A stretch of DNA of 20,946 bases from an uncultured Lachnospiraceae bacterium. GTDB lineage: Bacteria > Bacillota > Clostridia > Lachnospirales > Lachnospiraceae. Positions 7,320 through 14,316 of this stretch are shown in pieces (within the stretch, counting starts at the first letter, position 1; each line of letters starts with the position of its first letter). Position numbers and translations under genes: made by a program. Below the pieces are notes generated by a model. That model ran no database searches. It saw only the letters and a list, made by a program, of their open reading frames with translations, and had not been told where the DNA came from. Where the stretch lies: positions 1 to 20,946 of the forward strand of contig CAMWUP010000007.1 in the NCBI GenBank assembly GCA_947177465.1, written 5' to 3'.

Positions 7320-10300
7320 TTACCTTGGTACCTCCACCATGATATAAGCCTCTACAATATCCAGCTCCTGCATCTGGTCGAAGCCTTCAAACACAAGACC
7401 GCACTCAAAGCCTGCCTTAACCTCCTTCACGTCGTCTTTGAAACGTTTTAAGGAAGCAAGCTCGCCCTCGAATATCTGCTTTCCTTCACGGCTGATTCGA
7501 ACCTTACAGTTTCTCTGGAAGATACCGTCCAGCACATAAGAGCCTGCGATATTGCCGACTGCAGAAGCCTTGAAAAGCTGGCGTACCTCTGCGTGTCCGA
7601 TTACTTTTTCCTCGAATATCGGGTCTAACATACCCTTCATGGCCGCTTCAATATCCTCGATGGCCTGATAGATAACACGATACAGGCGGACATCCACGCC
7701 CTCTCTCTCTGCAACTGTTTTTGCAGTCGTATCGGGACGCACATTAAAGCCGATGATAATCGCGGAGGAAGCGCTTGCCAGCATAACGTCCGATTCGTTG
7801 ATGGCTCCCACGCCGCCGTGAATACATTTTACCACTACCTCTTCGTTTGAAAGCTTCAAAAGACTCTGCTTTACTGCTTCCACACTGCCCTGCACGTCTG
7901 CCTTGACAATCAGGTTCAGTTCCTTCAGATTGCCCTCCTGAATCTGAGAGAACAAATCGTCCAGAGACATCTTGCTCTTTGTCTCTTCCAGCATCTTTTC
8001 CTTATTCTGCGCCAAATATGTGTCCGCAAAGGATTTTGCCGTTTTATCATTTTCATGTGCCAGAAAAACTTCTCCGGCGCTTGGCACATCGCTCAGACCT
8101 AAGATTTCTACCGGTGTGGAAGGACCTGCCTCCTTCACCCGTCTTCCCTTATCGTCTATCATCGCACGCACCTTGCCATGGCTTGCGCCTGCGGAGATAA
8201 AGTCGCCCACGTGGAGCGTTCCCTTCTGCACCAGCACGGTAGCAACGGGACCGCGTCCCTTATCAAGCTCTGCCTCAATGACAAGACCTCTTGCGCGCCT
8301 GTTGGGATTTGCCTTCAGCTCTAAGATATCTGCAGTCAGCAGAATGGTCTCTAACAGGTCTTCGATGCCTTCTCCCGATTTTGCAGATACCGGAACAAAT
8401 TCCGTGCTTCCGCCCCAGTCTACCGGAATCAGCTCATATTCTGTCAATTCCTGCTTTACCCTGTCTATATTGGCATTGGGCTTATCTATCTTATTGACTG
8501 CCACCACAATTTCAATGCCCGCAGCTTTTGCATGGTTGATTGCCTCCACAGTCTGCGGCATCACACCGTCGTCCGCCGCTACCACCAGAATGGCGATATC
8601 CGTCGCATTGGCGCCGCGCATACGCATAGCGGTAAACGCTTCATGTCCCGGGGTATCCAAAAAGGTGATTTTCCTGCTGTTGACGGAAACGGTATAAGCG
8701 CCGATATGCTGTGTGATACCGCCCGCCTCCTTATCCGTCACATTCGTCTTACGAATCGCGTCGAGCAGGGACGTTTTACCATGGTCAACATGCCCCATAA
8801 CACAGATAACCGGAGGCCTCTGCGCCTTTTCCTCTTCCTGCTCTTCCTCTTCCTTCAAAAGCTCCTCAATCACATCTACCTTGACTTCCTTTTCGCAGAG
8901 AATATCATATTCCATCGCAATATTTTCCGCCTCTTCATAGGAAATCTCCTGATTCAGAGTCACAATTTTTCCTGCTAGAAACAGCTTTTTGATAATCGCG
9001 GAGGACTGGATTTTCATTTTTTCCGCCAATTCCTTGATGGTGATGGATTCCGGCAGCACAACAACCTTGATAACCTCTTCCGCCACTTCTTCTTTTTTCT
9101 TTTCCGGCTTGATGAATCTGCCCGGTTTGTTCTTTACCTGTGCATCTTCCTCTTCGTAGATAAAGTCCTTGCGCGAACGCTTATCCTTTTCCTGACTGAT
9201 GCGGCGCTTTTCTTCATCTCTGTGCTTTTCGGCATCCTTGATGGGAGCCTCCGCAACAAAGCCTTTGCCTGCGCCCGACTTTCTGAAGTTATCTCTCTGC
9301 CCTCCATTGCCTCTGCCATCGCGCCCGCTATTACCAAAATTCCTTTCGCCGCCTGATGAAGCGCTGCCGCCGCGGAAACCGCCCTGATTACCATACGAAC
9401 CCTGCCTGCTGCCGCCATCAGTTCTTCTATCCGGCCTTGCGCCCTGCGGTCTTTCGCCTCTGTTATTGTCCCTGTTTCCATAAGAAGGTCTTTCGCCTCC
9501 TGTTCTCGTCTGATTATAACCCTGACCGGTCTGACCATTTCTATTTTGCCCGTTCTGTCCATTGCGGTTCTGACCGTTCCGGTTCTGTCCGTTCTGTCCA
9601 TTCCGATTTTGTCCGTTCTGCCCGTTCCGGTTCTGTCCGCTCTGTCCTGTCTGTCCGTTCCGGTTCTGACCATTCTGTCCCGTCTGCTGCCGGTTACGCT
9701 CTCCCTGCGGTCTGTTCTCCGCACGGTTTACCGCTGTCGTTTCCTGTACCTTTTCCACTTGTGCTTTTTCCACCTGTACCTTTTCAACCTGTGGCTTTTC
9801 TATGGCTGCAGCCTCCTCGCGCACCTTTTCCACAGTCTGGTTCTGCTGTTTTTCAGGAATTGTATTCTGCTCACTGCGAACCTTCTGCGGTCTTGGCGGC
9901 GGTACCATCTGTACGCTCGGCGTGGGAGACGGCGGCGTCAGAGGCTTAATCGGCCTTATCGGTGCATTCTGACCGGCCCTTACATTCTGCGCCGGTCTTG
10001 TATTCTGTCCCTGTCTTCCATTTTGTGCCGGTCTCGCCCCTGCGCCATTTCGATTCTGACTATTTCCCTGCGGTCTGCCGCCCTGCTGTCCGGGCACCCT
10101 GGAATTCTGCGGATTACTCACCACAATAATGGTTTTTTTCTTTTTGGGCGCTTCCTTCGGCTGCTTTTCTTCTGCCGCTTTTAGCTGCTTTTGCTCTGCC
10201 GCGCTTTCCTGCTTATCCGCCTGAACAGGATTCTCTACCGCCTTTTGCCGCTTTTCTTCCTGCTGCTCCGGCTTATCGGCATTTTTTTCAAAATGCTTTC

Positions 10301-10439
10301 TCACCAGTGTGACGGCATCCTCCTCGATGGTACTCTGTGCCGCTTTCGCTTCTATTCCTTTTTCCTGCAGAAACGCAATCACTTCCTTGCTCTGCTTATC
10401 TACCTCTTTTGCAAGTTCATGTATCTTCATTTTTGCCAT
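7320..10439 (-). CDS. infB: Translation initiation factor IF-2, long N-terminal extension
   Basis: GTPase that places initiator tRNA on the 30S subunit and promotes subunit joining. The 1039 residues exceed many IF-2 proteins owing to the N-terminus. The order is: IF2_N-type helical domain (about 1-50); a disordered Lys/Glu/Gln stretch; QVEK repeats (217-232); an Asn/Gly/Gln/Arg repeat zone (about 251-310) and Gly/Arg-rich stretch (to about 395); a second IF2_N-type domain (about 463-515); then the G domain with P-loop GHVDHGKT (549-556), GGITQHIGAY, DTPGHEAF, NKID and SAK; and C-terminal domains II-IV. The ATG (MAKMKIHELA) has GGAGG about 12 bases upstream, slightly long, but the start matches the family. 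It follows ylxQ after 16 bases. Confidence 0.97.
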   Translation of the reverse strand: MAKMKIHELAKEVDKQSKEVIAFLQEKGIEAKAAQSTIEEDAVTLVRKHFEKNADKPEQQEEKRQKAVENPVQADKQESAAEQKQLKAAEEKQPKEAPKKKKTIIVVSNPQNSRVPGQQGGRPQGNSQNRNGAGARPAQNGRQGQNTRPAQNVRAGQNAPIRPIKPLTPPSPTPSVQMVPPPRPQKVRSEQNTIPEKQQNQTVEKVREEAAAIEKPQVEKVQVEKAQVEKVQETTAVNRAENRPQGERNRQQTGQNGQNRNGQTGQSGQNRNGQNGQNRNGQNGQNRNGQNRNGQNGQNRNGQTGQGYNQTRTGGERPSYGNRDNNRGERPQGARPDRRTDGGSRQGSYGNQGGFRGGSASSGGERNFGNSGRDGRGNGGQRDNFRKSGAGKGFVAEAPIKDAEKHRDEEKRRISQEKDKRSRKDFIYEEEDAQVKNKPGRFIKPEKKKEEVAEEVIKVVVLPESITIKELAEKMKIQSSAIIKKLFLAGKIVTLNQEISYEEAENIAMEYDILCEKEVKVDVIEELLKEEEEQEEEKAQRPPVICVMGHVDHGKTSLLDAIRKTNVTDKEAGGITQHIGAYTVSVNSRKITFLDTPGHEAFTAMRMRGANATDIAILVVAADDGVMPQTVEAINHAKAAGIEIVVAVNKIDKPNANIDRVKQELTEYELIPVDWGGSTEFVPVSAKSGEGIEDLLETILLTADILELKANPNRRARGLVIEAELDKGRGPVATVLVQKGTLHVGDFISAGASHGKVRAMIDDKGRRVKEAGPSTPVEILGLSDVPSAGEVFLAHENDKTAKSFADTYLAQNKEKMLEETKSKMSLDDLFSQIQEGNLKELNLIVKADVQGSVEAVKQSLLKLSNEEVVVKCIHGGVGAINESDVMLASASSAIIIGFNVRPDTTAKTVAEREGVDVRLYRVIYQAIEDIEAAMKGMLDPIFEEKVIGHAEVRQLFKASAVGNIAGSYVLDGIFQRNCKVRISREGKQIFEGELASLKRFKDDVKEVKAGFECGLVFEGFDQMQELDIVEAYIMVEVPR
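9512..9689 (-). repeat. Asn/Gly/Gln/Arg tandem coding repeat inside infB
   Basis: Encodes about seven imperfect units built on GQNGQNRN within IF-2 residues 251-310. The DNA units (minus strand GGACAGAACGGACAGAATCG-like) are nearly identical, so they could expand or contract. A plus-strand open frame here is only the complement. Confidence 0.8.
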
Positions 10440-10455
10440 GCTTCTTCATTACCTC

Positions 10456-10776
10456 CTAATTTTGTATAGCTTCCAGATGGTCTGCTAACACGCCTGCGAG
10501 ACCTTTGTCCGTAACTGCGACTGAGGAGCGCGGCTCCTTCCCCATTGCATGACCCAGTTCCTCTTTTGTCCCATATGTATAAATGGGTACCCGATAAAAA
10601 GAGCATTTATCCCTGAATCGCTTTTTCGTGTTGTCTGACGCGTCTCCTGCCACAATAACAAGCATGGCTGAGCCGCCCCGCACGGCATTTTCCGTAGAAA
10701 ATTCTCCGCTTACTACGTTTCTGCCCTTCATTGCCAGACCCAGTAACGTATATATCTTATCCTGCTTCAATCTCAC
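10456..10776 (-). CDS. ylxQ: L7Ae-family ribosomal protein YlxQ
   Basis: Small L7Ae/L30e/S12e-type protein that binds kink-turn RNA; its precise ribosomal role in Firmicutes is unsettled. The 106-residue chain shows the fold's signature order: an N-terminal helix with GLAMKGRNVVSGEF, AMLVIVAGDASDNTKKRF, YRVPIYTYGTKEELGHAMG and a late helix with VAVTDKGLAGVLAD. The GTG at 10776 is chosen over a TTG at 10779 because AGGAG stands four bases ahead of the GTG and only one base ahead of the TTG. The start overlaps the end of ylxR by 20 bases, which suggests coupled translation. It lies directly before infB. Confidence 0.92.
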   Translation of the reverse strand: MRLKQDKIYTLLGLAMKGRNVVSGEFSTENAVRGGSAMLVIVAGDASDNTKKRFRDKCSFYRVPIYTYGTKEELGHAMGKEPRSSVAVTDKGLAGVLADHLEAIQN

Positions 10777-11029
10777 CAAACTCCTTTTCTAAGTCCTCAT
10801 AGACCTCATCCGGAATACTCATTTTGAAGGAACGCTCCAGACCCTTGTTCTTTTTTGCCCTCTTTAAACATTCCACACTCTTACAAAGGTATGCGCCTCT
10901 TCCGTTCTTTTTACCTGTTATATCTAAAACAATAGGACCTTCCGTGGTTTTCAGGACACGCAGCATTTCCTTTTTGCCCTTCATTTCACCACAGCCGATA
11001 CACTGTCTTAATGGAATTTTTTTACTCAT
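10757..11029 (-). CDS. ylxR: YlxR (RnpM) family nucleic-acid-binding protein
   Basis: Small basic RNA-binding protein of the YlxR/DUF448 family, reported in Bacillus subtilis as an RNase P modulator (RnpM). The 90 residues show the family pattern: RQCIGCGEMKGKKEMLRV near the start, then DITGKKNGRGAYLCKSVEC and a KNKGLERSF block. The ATG at 11029 overlaps the nusA stop (ATGAGTAA arrangement), with GGTGG a few bases before it. A longer in-frame reading up to 11278 is rejected because the added part is the nusA tail read out of frame. The gene sits between nusA and ylxQ as in most Firmicutes. Confidence 0.94.
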   Translation of the reverse strand: MSKKIPLRQCIGCGEMKGKKEMLRVLKTTEGPIVLDITGKKNGRGAYLCKSVECLKRAKKNKGLERSFKMSIPDEVYEDLEKEFGEIEAG

Positions 11030-12230
11030 CGCCACCGTCAACAGCCTCCTCGCCGGACTCGTAAGCCTCTTCGGAAACTTCTTCGGAAACTTCTGTGTAG
11101 TCCTCTTCGTATTCCTCTGTGTAACTCTCCTCTTCATCGTACTCGTCAAATTCGTCCATATAGTCCTCGTACCTGAAGCCCGGCGCATCCTTTGCCTGCG
11201 TTTCCGACTTGATATCGATTTTATATCCTGTAAGTCTTGCCGCAAGCCTTGCATTCTGTCCTTCCTTGCCAATCGCAAGGGAAAGCTGGTAATCCGGCAC
11301 TACTACCTTTGCCGTCTTCTCATCAGGGTCGGCAAATACCGCAACAATTTTTGCAGGAGAGAGCGCATTCTGAATCAAATTGCCGGGATTTTCGTCCCAA
11401 TTCACGATATCTATTTTTTCACCCCTCAGCTCTTCCACGATGGCATTGACTCTGGCGCCGTTTAAACCCACGCATGCGCCAACCGCATCTACGTTGGGAT
11501 TGTGGCTCCACACCGCAATCTTGGTACGGCTGCCCGCCTCACGCGCAATGCTTTTGATTTCCACGGTTCCGTCCTTGATTTCCATCACTTCAGACTCGAA
11601 CAGCCTTTTTACCAGCTCCGGATGGGTGCGGCTCACATTGATACGGGGCCCCTTCGGGGTGTTCTTAACCTCCAGAATATAAACCTTGATTCTCTCCGTC
11701 GGCTTGAACATCTCTCCCTTAACCTGCTCGCTTTCGCTCAGCATAGCATCCGCCTTACCCAGATTGATGCTGATATTACGTCCGATATAGCGCTGTACCA
11801 CACCGGTCACAACATCCTTTTCCTTTTCATAATACTGATTGTAAATAACGCTTCTTTCCTCTTCACGGATTTTCTGCAAAATCACATTCTTGGCGTTCAT
11901 GGTGGCAATCCTTCCAAATTCCTTGGACTTGATTTCCACATGCACCATTTCTCCCACCTGTGCTTCGGAGAAAATTTCCCTTGCATCCGCAAGTGATATC
12001 TGCAGGCAGTCATCCTCCACCTCTTCCGGCGTCTCCACTACCTCTTTTTCCGCATAGCACAAAAAGTCGCAGGTTTCCCTGTTGATTTCCACCTTGATGT
12101 TATCCGCTTTTCCAAAATGATTCTTACATGCCGTCACCAGAGAATTTTCTATCGCCTCAAACAAGGTTTCCTTGCTGATTTCCTTCTCTTTCTCCAATAT
12201 ATCAAGCGCTTCCATCAATTCCTTATTCAT
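11022..12230 (-). CDS. nusA: Transcription termination/antitermination factor NusA
   Basis: RNA polymerase-binding factor that controls pausing and termination. The 402 residues contain the N-terminal polymerase-binding domain (about 1-130), an S1 domain (around VVTGVVQRYIGRNISINLG), and two KH domains with the loops GLNGARVN and GKEGQNARLAAR. The last 50 or so residues are strongly acidic (runs of Asp, Glu, Tyr, Ser), replacing the acidic-repeat domains found in some other NusA proteins. The ATG has GGGAGG about ten bases upstream. It follows rimP after 45 bases, and its stop overlaps the ylxR start. Confidence 0.97.
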   Translation of the reverse strand: MNKELMEALDILEKEKEISKETLFEAIENSLVTACKNHFGKADNIKVEINRETCDFLCYAEKEVVETPEEVEDDCLQISLADAREIFSEAQVGEMVHVEIKSKEFGRIATMNAKNVILQKIREEERSVIYNQYYEKEKDVVTGVVQRYIGRNISINLGKADAMLSESEQVKGEMFKPTERIKVYILEVKNTPKGPRINVSRTHPELVKRLFESEVMEIKDGTVEIKSIAREAGSRTKIAVWSHNPNVDAVGACVGLNGARVNAIVEELRGEKIDIVNWDENPGNLIQNALSPAKIVAVFADPDEKTAKVVVPDYQLSLAIGKEGQNARLAARLTGYKIDIKSETQAKDAPGFRYEDYMDEFDEYDEEESYTEEYEEDYTEVSEEVSEEAYESGEEAVDGGDE

Positions 12231-12275
12231 TTTCCATTATCCTCCCGTTTCCTCTATTTTTATGATACCTTTATT

Positions 12276-12740
12276 TTAAAAATCCAGTGCAAGCCTGATA
12301 AGTGCAATGTCGCTCTTTGCAAAAACCATTTCTCCGCTTTCCGTCTCCACAGTCACAGTATCTTTGTCATAAGACTTCAGTACGCCGGCAAATTCCTTGC
12401 ATTTATCAATCGGCTTGTAAGTCTTTACCTCCACTTCACTTCCGAGGCTTTTTTCCAAATGCTTATCCTTTTTTAATGTCCTTCCAAGCCCCGGGCTGGA
12501 TACCTCTAATATATAGGCGTCCTCAATAAAATCGTCTTTGTCCAGCGCATCCGACAGGGCTCTGCTCACCTTCTCGCAGTCCTCGATATTAACGCCCGTT
12601 GGCTTATCAATATACGCCCGCAGATACCAGTCCGCTCCTTCCTTTACATATTCCACATCATAAATTTCCACTCCGTTTGCCGCCGCAATGGGCGCAAGCA
12701 GCGCTTCCGTCTTAGATTCGTATGTCTCTCTTTTAGACAT
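12276..12740 (-). CDS. rimP: Ribosome maturation factor RimP
   Basis: Assembly factor for the 30S subunit. The 154 residues are the normal length. The N-terminal domain has VEIYDVEYVKEGADWYLRAYID and the conserved IEDCEKVSRALSDALD, then YILEVSSPGLGRTLKK; the C-terminal part is the Sm-like domain ending FAKSDIALIRLAL. The ATG at 12740 (MSKRETYE) is chosen because AAAGGA lies upstream and it fits the family. An in-frame GTG at 12821 falls inside the leader hairpin and is rejected. It is the first gene of the nusA-infB operon, about 113 bases downstream of the predicted transcription start. Confidence 0.96.
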   Translation of the reverse strand: MSKRETYESKTEALLAPIAAANGVEIYDVEYVKEGADWYLRAYIDKPTGVNIEDCEKVSRALSDALDKDDFIEDAYILEVSSPGLGRTLKKDKHLEKSLGSEVEVKTYKPIDKCKEFAGVLKSYDKDTVTVETESGEMVFAKSDIALIRLALDF

Positions 12741-12795
12741 TCGTACACCATTTCCTTTCCATATGAAGTTGTGATTCATTGCAAAAACTTCAAGC

Positions 12796-12825
12796 AACAA
12801 GAAAGAGTGGCGCAAGTCCACTCTT
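12796..12825 (-). terminator. Leader terminator/attenuator upstream of rimP
   Basis: An 8-bp stem AAGAGTGG/CCACTCTT (12803-12810 and 12818-12825) with a 7-base loop, followed on the minus strand by TCTTGTTG, an interrupted U-run. It lies in the untranslated leader between the promoter and rimP, so it would work as an attenuator for the operon. Firmicutes rimP-nusA operons often have such a leader hairpin, and NusA autoregulation by attenuation has been described in Bacillus subtilis; that this copy does so is inference. Confidence 0.65.
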
Positions 12826-12859
12826 CATCTTGTACTGTCATTTAATTTAAGCTATACTT

Positions 12860-12888
12860 AGTCTATACCTGTTTTTCCGGTATGTCAA
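12860..12888 (-). promoter_or_regulatory. Sigma-A promoter of the rimP-nusA-infB operon
   Basis: Minus-strand -35 TTGACA (12883-12888, perfect consensus), a 17-base spacer, and -10 TAGACT (12860-12865). The transcript would start near 12853 and run through the leader hairpin into rimP. The stretch between this promoter and the preceding gene (12889-12995) holds no clear gene or terminator. Confidence 0.78.
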
Positions 12889-12995
12889 CAGTTTTTTATG
12901 CTTTTACCGTGTCAAAGCACAGGAAACGATACCGTTTGAAGCGGTTGATGCTTATACGGATAATGTTTTATACGATAAACTGCCATAAGCTAAAT

Positions 12996-13820
12996 TTAAG
13001 ACAGCACGCCAAAGCTGACTCCCAACAGCAGAAGAAATACAGCGATGCCGACAATCCCAAATCCAATAAACAAGTTTCCGCCTGCCTTTGTATCCTCCTC
13101 GCAGATTGCTTTCCCCGTATGCGGGTCCACAAGGATATTTACCCTTCTGCCTATGGAACGATACTTTCTTCGACTCCCTCCCATGGGACTTCCAATCCGC
13201 CTTCGCTCTCCCCCCCACTCATACTCATAGACAGGAGTGTAGATTTTCATCATCCTATTTTCTGTGGCTCGGGTTATTGTATAATCCACCTGCATACCGG
13301 GCAGCGAAATCATGCTCTGCATCTCTTGTTTCATTCGATTTTTCTGGTAGACGCCGCAGACGCCAGCCACCATAAACAAGACGCTGATGCCATACGCAAT
13401 CGAAATGTTTGCTTCTTTGGGAACGCCTCCGTTTATCATCACCGCCACTGTAATCCCTACAAAGATAACAACAAGGATAAGAAACAGCAGAATATTGTTC
13501 ATTGACTTCTTTTTCACCGCAGGCGCCATCTCTTCAAACAGCAGACCTGTCTGCTCCATATAGCGGCAGCGAATCATTTCACCCGGCACATACTTTTTTA
13601 CGCTCCGCATGGTTCTGACAAGGACTTCACCGTTTGCGCCATTAAAATCCACCTGCATTTCATAGTACAGTCTGTTTTGGTCCTCTCCCTTCTGTTCACA
13701 GGAAAGCACCCTTACCTCCACCTGTCTGCCTGTTTTAGAACCGTTCCCCAGTTTGACTGCCAGATAACATAATGCAGCAACAAGAAACAACACCAATAAA
13801 CCTGCTAAAATTATACTCAT
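12996..13820 (-). CDS. Membrane protein with two exposed domains, paralogue of upstream gene
   Basis: Function unknown; resembles DUF3592-type membrane proteins. With the second ATG (13820; AGGAG five bases upstream, only two bases before the first ATG at 13823) it has 274 residues. There are about four membrane segments (roughly 2-22, 108-128, 139-157, 248-270). The first exposed domain (about 32-98) starts GRQVEVRVLS and includes MQVDFNGANGE and YVPGEMIRCRYMEQTG. The second (about 170-245) starts GMQVDYTITR, contains PVYEYEWGGE and ends with VNILVDPHTGK. The first half matches the 137-residue protein encoded just upstream (13862-14275), so a duplication is likely. It lies 41 bases after that gene and ends before the rimP promoter. 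Confidence 0.8.
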   Translation of the reverse strand: MSIILAGLLVLFLVAALCYLAVKLGNGSKTGRQVEVRVLSCEQKGEDQNRLYYEMQVDFNGANGEVLVRTMRSVKKYVPGEMIRCRYMEQTGLLFEEMAPAVKKKSMNNILLFLILVVIFVGITVAVMINGGVPKEANISIAYGISVLFMVAGVCGVYQKNRMKQEMQSMISLPGMQVDYTITRATENRMMKIYTPVYEYEWGGERRRIGSPMGGSRRKYRSIGRRVNILVDPHTGKAICEEDTKAGGNLFIGFGIVGIAVFLLLLGVSFGVLS

Positions 13821-13861
13821 CATTTCTCCTTATTGTTGGTAATAAGCCGCTTCCCGATTCT

Positions 13862-14275
13862 TCAGCCCCATAATGCCGACGCCATAAATCCCAGAAAAAC
13901 AACGAAAAAAACCAAAAGCAGCAACATTTTGCTCATCGCTTTTGCCGGAGCATCCGATGCCTCTGCCTGAAGAAAGCCTGTCCTGTCCACATAACGGCAG
14001 CGAATGATATCGCCCGGTGTATACGGCGTTTTACTCTGCAGGCTGCTGACAAGAGATTCACCGTTTAAGCCGTAGAAATCAACCATGACTTCATAGTACT
14101 CGCGCCCGCTTCCCCGCCAGCCGCCTCCTCTTGGATTCACCTTCTGCAAAGAGGAACGCACCCGCACATCCACCTGTCTTCCCTTTCGGGCTGCAAACAC
14201 GGGCTCGAGCCACCGATAAGATAGTACCCCCACAAAAAGCAATACCATTACGCCGGAAATGATATAAGCCAACAT
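13862..14275 (-). CDS. Small membrane protein, half-length paralogue of next gene
   Basis: Function unknown. Of 137 residues, about 3-20 and 115-134 are hydrophobic and the middle is an exposed, mostly beta domain. It begins GRQVDVRVRSS and contains MVDFYGLNGES and YTPGDIIRCRYVDRTGFL, the same order as the first domain of the adjacent 274-residue protein. Compared with that paralogue it carries a short Gly/Arg insertion (NPRGGGWRGSGR). The ATG at 14275 has GGAGG eight bases upstream; an ATG four bases earlier is in another frame. It starts 41 bases after the symporter gene with no terminator between, so read-through from the oxidoreductase cluster is possible. Confidence 0.75.
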   Translation of the reverse strand: MLAYIISGVMVLLFVGVLSYRWLEPVFAARKGRQVDVRVRSSLQKVNPRGGGWRGSGREYYEVMVDFYGLNGESLVSSLQSKTPYTPGDIIRCRYVDRTGFLQAEASDAPAKAMSKMLLLLVFFVVFLGFMASALWG

Positions 14276-14316
14276 TCATTCGTCCTCCTTTTTCTGCCGC
14301 ACCTCATACGGCGCCG

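Noticed and set aside
7972..8697. 241-codon plus-strand open frame
   Set aside because: It is antisense to the G domain and following domains of infB; low-complexity Ser/Leu composition typical of a shadow.
9512..9689. Regularly repeated DNA suggestive of a CRISPR array
   Set aside because: The units lie in frame inside infB, have no unique spacers of constant length, and encode GQNGQNRN repeats.
10407..10439. Ten-codon open frame starting just after the infB ribosome binding site, in a different frame
   Set aside because: Only two bases separate GGAGG from its ATG, and the infB start matches the family; no evidence for a leader peptide.
11030..11278. In-frame N-terminal extension of ylxR
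   Set aside because: It is the nusA tail read in another frame and is Arg/Lys-rich noise; the family starts at the ATG at 11029.
12889..12995. Intrinsic terminator after the 274-residue membrane protein gene
   Set aside because: Short inverted repeats such as AAACG/CGTTT exist, but none is followed by a T-run on the minus strand.
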